This document shows positions 28,486 to 34,206 of a stretch of 34,206 nucleotides of DNA, piece after piece; position 1 is the stretch's first letter; every line of letters begins with the position of its first letter. The DNA is taken from contig JALNYX010000005.1 in assembly GCA_023229615.1 (NCBI GenBank), positions 1-34,206 on the forward strand, written 5' to 3'. This stretch comes from Candidatus Moraniibacteriota bacterium. GTDB taxonomy: Bacteria; Patescibacteriota; Minisyncoccia; Moranbacterales; UBA9337. Under the pieces are notes generated by a model, which saw nothing but the letters and a program-made list of their open reading frames with translations, did no database searches and was not told the DNA's origin. The translations under genes were made by a program, and so were the position numbers.

Positions 28486-29807
28486 ATAATAAAAAAGAAG
28501 AATATGAAAAAATAATGAAATGGAGAGGTTATACCGTTCCCCATTCTGTTTCGGTGACTATAAAAAAAGAAAATGAAACAAGCGAGCAACGAATAGAAAA
28601 ACAAAATAAATTTTTAAAATTACCTGAAAATGATAGAAGAAAATTGATTTCACGAGAAACTGGAGAGAAGATTTTTAAGATTGGACAGAATTTTGGATTT
28701 GACTTGCAAAAAACTGCTTCAATTGCTCGTTTGGTGCGTAGCTATTATTTTAAAGAAATAAAAAAAGATGATTTTGTGGGGATTCTTGTAAAAGAGGCTG
28801 GGACGGATGAGGAAACTGCAAAAAAAATAGCGCAAGCGGTTTCGCGAACCATTATTGATGATGAAAGTCTGGGAATAAATAAAAATATTGTGAAGATGAA
28901 TATCGAGGATGCGATGAAAAAAATTCCGGAGATTGGCGATCAGGCACTCTCGGTGATTTCATTGAAAGGAAAAATTTTTTCCGACGCGATTCGTCCTTCG
29001 ATAAAAAATTGGATTAATGATTATTATCACGAAATAGGAGTCGGAAAGCATGATTTAATGCAAAGAGGGGATTATTTATACCATGGTAAAAATGCTAAAA
29101 ATTTAAGCTCCGAGGAGCGTCAAAAAATGATGGCAATCATAAAATCATTAGAAGATGGTGATTTGCTGGATATTGATCAAGAAGAAAAAAAGGTTATTTT
29201 TCCTGAATTCAAAGAACGAAAAATGCCAATCAAGGAGGGTAGTTTGAAAAATAATTTTCATAAATTTTTTCCGGTTTTAAAGTCAATGGTTAAAAAAGAA
29301 GAACTTACTGGCAATATGGAAAGAATAAAACCAATTAAAAAAGAGGAAAAAGCACCGACGGGGCTGGCTAAATTGAATCAAAAAATTCAAGAAGACGCTG
29401 TTGTTTCCGGAGGATATTCAATAACGAAAAAGAAAGAGAGTTCTTTCGATAAGGATGTGAAAGAAAAACAAGGCAAGGAGGCGGAAGAGAGAAAAAGGCA
29501 GGGTGAAATGCGGCGTGAAGCTGAAAAACAAAGAGAAGCGGAGCAGAAAAAAATTGAAAGAGAAAAAGAAAAAGAAGAAAGACAGGAGGCAGAAAAAAAG
29601 TTAGCAGAAGAAATAAGAAGAATGAAAAAAGAAAGAGAAGATAAGGAATTGTTGGAGAAAAAAAATGAAGAAATGAAAAGACGGCAAAAAGAGGAAGTTG
29701 CAGAGGATGAAAATCCATATGTAATTAAGCCATTAAGCTTATTCTCAAACAAGAATAAAAAAAGTGGAATGGAAAATTCAGCTAATGTAATTGATTTGAG
29801 AAAATAA
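28473..29807 (+). CDS. Cytosolic coiled-coil protein of the secretion operon, 444 aa
   Basis: Not recognised as a named family. It has no signal peptide or membrane segment. The N-terminal half is mixed alpha; residues about 320-425 are a nearly continuous charged coiled coil (EKQGKEAEERKRQGEMRREA, EKQREAEQKKIEREKEKEER). Its start overlaps the end of the VirB6-like gene and its stop abuts the prgI-like ATG, so it is translationally coupled inside the operon. A scaffolding or regulatory role for the secretion apparatus is possible but not shown. Confidence 0.7.
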   Translation: MEEINNKKEEYEKIMKWRGYTVPHSVSVTIKKENETSEQRIEKQNKFLKLPENDRRKLISRETGEKIFKIGQNFGFDLQKTASIARLVRSYYFKEIKKDDFVGILVKEAGTDEETAKKIAQAVSRTIIDDESLGINKNIVKMNIEDAMKKIPEIGDQALSVISLKGKIFSDAIRPSIKNWINDYYHEIGVGKHDLMQRGDYLYHGKNAKNLSSEERQKMMAIIKSLEDGDLLDIDQEEKKVIFPEFKERKMPIKEGSLKNNFHKFFPVLKSMVKKEELTGNMERIKPIKKEEKAPTGLAKLNQKIQEDAVVSGGYSITKKKESSFDKDVKEKQGKEAEERKRQGEMRREAEKQREAEQKKIEREKEKEERQEAEKKLAEEIRRMKKEREDKELLEKKNEEMKRRQKEEVAEDENPYVIKPLSLFSNKNKKSGMENSANVIDLRK

Positions 29808-30203
29808 ATGTTATTTGGAACCCCCCAATTTATTGATGTTGAAGATAAGATTGTCGGACCTTTTACCGGAAAGGCTCTGCTTTGGATGTTTATTTTGGGT
29901 GTTATTCTTCTGATTTTGTGGAATGCCGTAACTTCTGGAGTTTTCTTTGCGATTGCTATTCCTTTGGGATTATTTTTTGTAGCCTTGGCATTTTATCGGC
30001 CATATAATCAACCATTGATAAATTTTATTTTTTCTGCGGGAATGTTTTTCTTTCGTCCAAAGGTGTATGTGTGGAAAAAAGAAGGGCGAGATGCGCGAAA
30101 GATTGCGCCTAGTGCGGTTACAAAGGAGAAGACAGTACAAGCGAAAAAAGAAATAAGCCAAGAAAGAATAAAAGAGCTGGCTGGTATTTTAGATAGAAGA
30201 TAA
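29808..30203 (+). CDS. PrgI-like family membrane protein
   Basis: 131 aa. The N-terminal signature FGTPQFIDVEDKIVGPFTGK and two adjacent membrane segments (about residues 22-43 and 45-63: LLWMFILGVILLILWNAV and FFAIAIPLGLFFVALAFY) are characteristic of the PrgI family in Gram-positive and CPR type IV secretion systems, where it corresponds to the VirB3 position next to VirB4. A basic C-terminal tail follows (KKEGRDARKIAPS). The ATG directly follows the upstream stop codon; the TraC-like gene is 68 bp downstream. Confidence 0.85.
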   Translation: MLFGTPQFIDVEDKIVGPFTGKALLWMFILGVILLILWNAVTSGVFFAIAIPLGLFFVALAFYRPYNQPLINFIFSAGMFFFRPKVYVWKKEGRDARKIAPSAVTKEKTVQAKKEISQERIKELAGILDRR

Positions 30204-30271
30204 TATGAAAAAAAGTGCTTGCCAAGAAAAGAGGATATTGTTTAAGAAAATAAAGAAAAAATAGATAAAAA

Positions 30272-30952
30272 ATGGAATTATTACACGAAAATAAAAAAAG
30301 CGGAGGCGAAAACAGTTCGCAAAAATATGTCGATATCGAAGAGATAAAGAATGGTGTTGTTGTGATGAAAAACGGATCGCTTAGAATGGTTTTTTTGGTT
30401 TCTTCCATAAATTTTGACCTCAAGTCGACTGATGAGCAAGATGCAATAATCAGTCAATACCAAAACTTTCTCAATTCTTTGGATTTTCCTGTGCAAATAG
30501 TAATCAGTTCAAGAAGGTTTAATATAAACCCGTATTTGAAAATTATAGCGGAAAAGGAAAAAGTGCAAAAAAACGAATTGCTTCGAATGCAAATAACGGA
30601 ATATGGAAATTTTATCAAAAGACTTACGGATATGACACAAATTATGTCTAAATTCTTTTATGTTGTGATTCCTTTTTCTCCGGTAGAAAGCAAAAACGAA
30701 GGATTTTTTGAAAAATTAATTAATATCTTTAATCCCAAGCAACAAACAATGGTGAGAAAAGAATTTTTTGAGGCTCATGTTAGTCAATTATGGCAAAGGG
30801 CGAAACAGGTAGAAGCGGCGCTTGGGGGGGCGGGGTTGAAAATGACACCCTTGGAAACGGAGGAATTAATAGAATTATATTATAATTCATATAACCCAAG
30901 TTTGACGGTTAATGCTATAATAAAAGATGTCGAGAAGATAGAATTGGAATAA
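30272..30952 (+). CDS. TraC-like / VirB4 N-terminal-domain protein
   Basis: 226 aa. The sequence (YVDIEEIKNGVVVMKNGSLR, then MVFLVSSINFDLKSTDEQDA, FPVQIVISSRRFNINPYLKI) matches the N-terminal, non-ATPase part of TraC/VirB4-type proteins. It lacks Walker motifs. The ATPase follows as a separate gene 7 bp downstream, so the N-terminal module seems split off, or duplicated, as an accessory subunit. Only the general family can be assigned from the sequence; it presumably docks the ATPase at the membrane complex. Confidence 0.72.
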   Translation: MELLHENKKSGGENSSQKYVDIEEIKNGVVVMKNGSLRMVFLVSSINFDLKSTDEQDAIISQYQNFLNSLDFPVQIVISSRRFNINPYLKIIAEKEKVQKNELLRMQITEYGNFIKRLTDMTQIMSKFFYVVIPFSPVESKNEGFFEKLINIFNPKQQTMVRKEFFEAHVSQLWQRAKQVEAALGGAGLKMTPLETEELIELYYNSYNPSLTVNAIIKDVEKIELE

Positions 30953-30959
30953 AAAAAAT

Positions 30960-32759
30960 ATGTTTGGAAATTTTACAAAAAAGAAAAATAATGAACCCGA
31001 TGAGGAATATCTTTATCAGGAAGGGTTGGCGACCGTAAAAGACTTGATTGCGCCGTCAGCGCTTAAGGTGGATTCAAACCATATTGAAATCGGAGGGGTG
31101 CACGTGAAAACATTATTTGTTTTCGCTTTTCCGAAGTTTTTGAGTACGAATTGGTTTTCCCCGATTATTAATGCCGATTTTTCAATGGATACGGCAATTT
31201 TTATTCATCCGATGGATACAGCAGATGTTTTGAAAAATCTGAGAAAAAAAGCGACACAGGTAATGTCTGAAATTTCAATTGAGGCCGGAAAGGGAAAAAT
31301 CAGAGATCCGATTTTAGAATCAGCGCTGGATAATATTGAAAATTTGCGAAATAAATTGCAAGAAGGAACGGAAAAATTTTTCCGATTCAGTTTATATATG
31401 ACTGTCTATGGCTCAAGCGTCGAAGAGGTGAATAAAATAAGTGAAAGTATTGAAGCTATTTTGGAGGCGCAATTGGTGTATATTAAGCCGGCTATTTTTC
31501 GTATGGAGCAAGGTATTTCCTCGACAATTCCGCTGGCCAATGATGAGCTGGATGTGGCTAATAATTTGAATACTTCTCCATTATCAACAAGTTTTCCTTT
31601 TGTTTCATCTGATCTAACTTCAAACAAGGGAATTCTTTATGGAATAAATCGGCATAATAATAGTTTGATACTTTTTGACCGTTTTGATATGGAAAATGCC
31701 AATATGACAGTATTTGCCAAATCTGGAGCAGGAAAAAGCTATACGATAAAATTGGAAATTTTGCGTTCATTGATGATGGATACGAATGTGATTGTGATTG
31801 ATCCAGAAAATGAGTATAAGCATTTGTGTGAAACAGTAGGCGGTTCATTTGTTCCAATATCACTTAATTCGCAGTCGCATTTGAATCCATTTGATATACC
31901 AAAAATGGGAGAAGATGATGATCCGGAAGAAATAATGCGAAGTAACGTGGCAAATTTAATGGGATTGATGCATCTTATGATGCGTGATATAACTCCCGAG
32001 GAAGATTCAATCCTTGAAAGAGGAATTCGCGAAACATATGCGATTCGAGATATTACCTCGCAGAGTGATTTTAATAGTTTGATGCCTGGTGATTTTCCGG
32101 TATTGTCCGACCTGTATTCAGTTTTGCAGAATATGGAGGGATCAGAGTCTTTGGCTATGCGGATGGAGAAGTATACAGAAGGTATTTTTGCTGGATTTTT
32201 GAATAAGCCTACTAATATCAAAATTGATAATCAGTTGGTGGTTTTTAATATTAGAGATTTGGAAGAAGAGTTGCGACCGATTGCTATGTATATTGTTTTG
32301 CATTTTATTTGGAATGAGATGCGGAGTAATCTCAAAAAACGAATAGTAGTGGTGGATGAAGCTTGGATAATGATGAAAAATGAAGATGCGGCTTCTTTCC
32401 TTTTCGGAATTGCCAAAAGATGCCGAAAATATTATACCGGACTCACAACAATTACACAGGATATTAATGATTTTATTTCGTCGCAATATGGAAAACCGAT
32501 AATCACCAATTCATCCATTCAACTTCTCTTGAAGCAATCCCCAGCTTCTATTGATGCTATCGCGGAAACGTTTTATTTGACGGAACAGGAAAAATTTTTG
32601 CTTTTAGAGAGTAATGTGGGAGAAGGGATATTTTTTGCCGGAAATAAGCATGTGGCGATTCGAGTGATTGCATCATACAGCGAAGATCAGATAATAACCT
32701 CTGATCCGCGACAGTTGCTGGAAATTGAAAATGCAAAAAGAGAGTTAGCAGAGGAATAA
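30960..32759 (+). CDS. virB4: VirB4/TraC-type secretion ATPase
   Basis: 599 aa. Walker A is FAKSGAGKSYTIKLEILRS (about residues 253-271), with VIVIDPENEYKHL soon after, typical of VirB4/TraC. Walker B is KRIVVVDEAWIMMKNEDA (about 459-476), followed by RCRKYYTGLTTITQDINDFI and the arginine/sensor end TNSSIQLLLKQSP. The first ~220 residues form the VirB4 N-terminal domain (EGLATVKDLIAPSALKVDSN). Function: cytoplasmic-face ATPase powering substrate transfer or pilus biogenesis; type IV loci of this kind in CPR bacteria may serve DNA transfer or pili. It has no separate promoter and follows the TraC-like gene closely. Confidence 0.93.
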   Translation: MFGNFTKKKNNEPDEEYLYQEGLATVKDLIAPSALKVDSNHIEIGGVHVKTLFVFAFPKFLSTNWFSPIINADFSMDTAIFIHPMDTADVLKNLRKKATQVMSEISIEAGKGKIRDPILESALDNIENLRNKLQEGTEKFFRFSLYMTVYGSSVEEVNKISESIEAILEAQLVYIKPAIFRMEQGISSTIPLANDELDVANNLNTSPLSTSFPFVSSDLTSNKGILYGINRHNNSLILFDRFDMENANMTVFAKSGAGKSYTIKLEILRSLMMDTNVIVIDPENEYKHLCETVGGSFVPISLNSQSHLNPFDIPKMGEDDDPEEIMRSNVANLMGLMHLMMRDITPEEDSILERGIRETYAIRDITSQSDFNSLMPGDFPVLSDLYSVLQNMEGSESLAMRMEKYTEGIFAGFLNKPTNIKIDNQLVVFNIRDLEEELRPIAMYIVLHFIWNEMRSNLKKRIVVVDEAWIMMKNEDAASFLFGIAKRCRKYYTGLTTITQDINDFISSQYGKPIITNSSIQLLLKQSPASIDAIAETFYLTEQEKFLLLESNVGEGIFFAGNKHVAIRVIASYSEDQIITSDPRQLLEIENAKRELAEE

Positions 32760-32810
32760 AGCGGTTTAATTTTGAAAAAATAGCGGGCATTAAGACGGAC
32801 AAGAAAAAAT

Positions 32811-33113
32811 ATGAGCGGAAATAACGCGAATAAAAAATCCATGAGTTTTCCGGTCAATATGCTCATTTTAGCGATAATATTTGATGGTCTTGGGCTGATA
32901 CCTTTTTTGAATATTGCCACAGAGGCAATGGCCGGATTTATTTTCGGAATTTGGCAGAGGTCTTATGCGCCAAAAACGAATCCTCTGGTGACTTTTGTTG
33001 TAGCAAAAACGATAGATGTGTTTTTTGTGGGATTGGTGCCTAGTAATTGTGGAATAGTTGTGTTCTCTTACATAAGAAGAAAGGCGGAAGCTAAGCTTTC
33101 TCGTGAGAAGTAA
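32811..33113 (+). CDS. Small membrane protein, 100 aa
   Basis: Two or three hydrophobic segments (about residues 14-33, 37-48 and 60-85: VNMLILAIIFDGLGLIPFL and FVVAKTIDVFFVGLVPSNCG). The C-terminus is basic (RRKAEAKLSREK). It is not recognised as a named family. It follows virB4 by 51 bp on the same strand and overlaps the next frame slightly, so it belongs to the secretion operon; an assembly role is possible. Confidence 0.7.
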   Translation: MSGNNANKKSMSFPVNMLILAIIFDGLGLIPFLNIATEAMAGFIFGIWQRSYAPKTNPLVTFVVAKTIDVFFVGLVPSNCGIVVFSYIRRKAEAKLSREK

Positions 33114-33768
33114 GTTTAAATTAAAATTAATAAAGGCAATGCTAAAGAAAAAAGAATTTTTAATAACAACCGTTGTCGCAATTATTTGCTTGGTTTTGAT
33201 TGTGATTTTTCCTAGAGATAATGTTTTTCAGAATTTCATTGTGGGGATTTCATTTTTTTTGATTGTTCCTTGGTTATATATTAGAATAGTATTAAAGGAA
33301 TCGATAGCGGATTATGGAATCCAAGTCGGAAGAGTTTCTAGCGGAGTTTGTTGGGCGATTTTTTCCTTTGTTATTTTTTCTTTAATCATACTGATCGCAT
33401 CCAAGTATGCAAATTTTGTCAATGGGTACCGTCTGCCGCAAATGATTGATGGAAATTTTGGACTGTTTGTTGTTTATGAAGTTTTTCTGGTGGGATTCTT
33501 TCTTTTTTTGTATGAATTATTTTTTCATGGCTGGCTTTTGAATTTTTTAAAAAAATACGTAAACGGAAGTGCTGTTATTACTCAATTTGCAGTTTTTGTT
33601 ATCTTTTTGGCATTAATAGATAATCTGAATTGGACCTTTTTCCCATATATGGTGATAAATTTATTTGGCGGTTGGGTTGTATATAGGAGTCATTCGATTT
33701 GGTATTCATTTATTTTTGGGTGGATTGCTATTATTTTGTTGGATACGTTACTGCTAAGGGTTGTGTGA
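33103..33768 (+). CDS. CPBP-like membrane protein, catalytic motifs degenerate
   Basis: 221 aa with about six to seven membrane segments. YELFFHGWLLNFLKK resembles motif 1 (EExxxR, usually EELFFRGWLL) of CPBP/CAAX intramembrane peptidases, but the first Glu is Tyr and the Arg is His. The downstream F-x-x-x-H motif is not seen. It may be an inactive homologue serving as an assembly or immunity factor. The start is uncertain: the frame opens with GTG at 33103, overlapping the previous gene; ATG at 33139 (MLKKKEFLI) is as likely. It is in the operon, downstream of virB4. Confidence 0.72.
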   Translation: MRSKFKLKLIKAMLKKKEFLITTVVAIICLVLIVIFPRDNVFQNFIVGISFFLIVPWLYIRIVLKESIADYGIQVGRVSSGVCWAIFSFVIFSLIILIASKYANFVNGYRLPQMIDGNFGLFVVYEVFLVGFFLFLYELFFHGWLLNFLKKYVNGSAVITQFAVFVIFLALIDNLNWTFFPYMVINLFGGWVVYRSHSIWYSFIFGWIAIILLDTLLLRVV

Positions 33769-33855
33769 ATATGAAAAATGAACGTTTTAAAAAACAAGTT
33801 TATGCATCCGGATATTATATCTAATATTTAAAAAACGGGCGTAAAAATTAAAAAT

Positions 33856-34206
33856 ATGAATAGAGGTAAAAAAAACAAAGTGAGGTTGCTAGTGCTAGCG
33901 ATTTTTGAAATTTTTCTTTTAAGTTCATCTCCGGCTTTGGCTCTTTTTGGCGGAGGGGATATTGATATTCCTTCTGCATCAGAAATGGCAGCCGAGCTTG
34001 AGCAACGATATCACATAGACCAAAGCGCGATTCAGAATTTAGGAGAAGGGATTAATGTTTCGGATGGAAAGGCGAGCGCTCCTGAGGTAGCGGTGGTCTT
34101 TTCTCCATCTAATCCGACTCCGGGAGAAAAAATAATCGCCAGGGCACTCCCTTCTTTTTTCGGTAATCAAAAAGAGTCGCTATATTACACATGGTATATC
34201 AAGCAT
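33856..34206 (+). CDS. Secreted protein of the secretion locus (3' end cut by window)
   Basis: 117 codons are open from the ATG at 33856 to the window edge. A signal peptide is visible (MNRGKKNKVRLLVLAIFEIF, then LLSSSPALA, cleavage near ALA-LFGGG), followed by a Gly-rich, then acidic stretch and VVFSPSNPTPGEKIIARALP, which looks like the start of an extracellular beta-domain. I cannot name the family. It lies 87 bp after the CPBP-like gene on the same strand and may be a surface component of the type IV apparatus. Confidence 0.7.
   Translation, partial: MNRGKKNKVRLLVLAIFEIFLLSSSPALALFGGGDIDIPSASEMAAELEQRYHIDQSAIQNLGEGINVSDGKASAPEVAVVFSPSNPTPGEKIIARALPSFFGNQKESLYYTWYIKH

Noticed and set aside
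29368..29752. Long minus-strand frames rich in Ser/Phe/Leu
   Set aside because: Antisense of the Lys/Glu-rich coiled coil at 28473-29807; composition is a mirror of the coding strand.
33769..33855. Short frame starting MKNERFKKQ
   Set aside because: Only 17 codons, no ribosome-binding site, inside a short operon gap.
1..34206. Recoding of UGA as Gly or Trp (as in some CPR lineages)
   Set aside because: UGA ends the alkyltransferase, the 132-aa cassette gene and the radical SAM gene at proper positions, and no gene reads through UGA.
1..34206. Insertion sequences or prophage
   Set aside because: No transposase, terminal inverted repeats or phage structural genes seen; the only recombinase is Xer-type in operon with pcrA.

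Overview
The window looks like a chromosomal segment of an AT-rich Candidate Phyla Radiation (Patescibacteria) bacterium, perhaps a Parcubacteria/Moranbacteria-type lineage. I infer this from several TrmB-family regulators, a type IV secretion locus with PrgI-like and split VirB4/TraC-like proteins, and very A/T-rich spacers. The lineage is a guess. UGA acts as a normal stop in several genes, so the Gracilibacteria-type code is excluded.

1-18.1 kb is an accessory region. On the minus strand lie a 5' portion of recQ, four TrmB-type regulators, an AbiE-type toxin-antitoxin pair plus a truncated AbiEi-like gene, an alkyltransferase, a receiver-like/methyltransferase fusion, a DUF4143 ATPase, a tandem Lrp/AsnC regulator and a MerR-HTH/GHKL ATPase with a STAS-like partner. 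On the plus strand lie short, mostly unrecognised genes and one radical SAM gene, each starting divergently from a minus-strand gene, usually a regulator. Five of the six plus-strand units share one layout: a -35/-10 pair spaced 17 bp, five bases, then an inverted repeat that would sit at the very 5' end of the mRNA and whose arms covary between copies. Four of the six leaders carry a second hairpin near the ribosome-binding site, and most cassettes end in a recurrent terminator family. Fragments of recQ and cca sit at module borders, and one module keeps a regulator-type promoter without the regulator.

18.2-24.5 kb is housekeeping: a CCA-adding enzyme, tRNA-Arg, tRNA-Ala, a degenerate tRNA-Leu-like sequence, a PcrA/UvrD helicase and a Xer-type recombinase, all on the minus strand. 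Between tRNA-Ala and pcrA is about 1.1 kb of non-coding DNA with six perfect parS-type 16-mers, three of them inside much longer palindromes.

24.7-34.2 kb runs on the plus strand: a LysM-CHAP cell-wall hydrolase with a structured leader, an AT-rich spacer with a cluster of DnaA-box-like 9-mers (candidate replication origin), then a type IV secretion operon (VirB6-like, coiled-coil protein, PrgI-like, TraC-like, VirB4 ATPase, membrane proteins, and a secreted protein cut by the window end). The strand switch near 24.6 kb, the parS array and the DnaA boxes together suggest that the window spans the origin domain.
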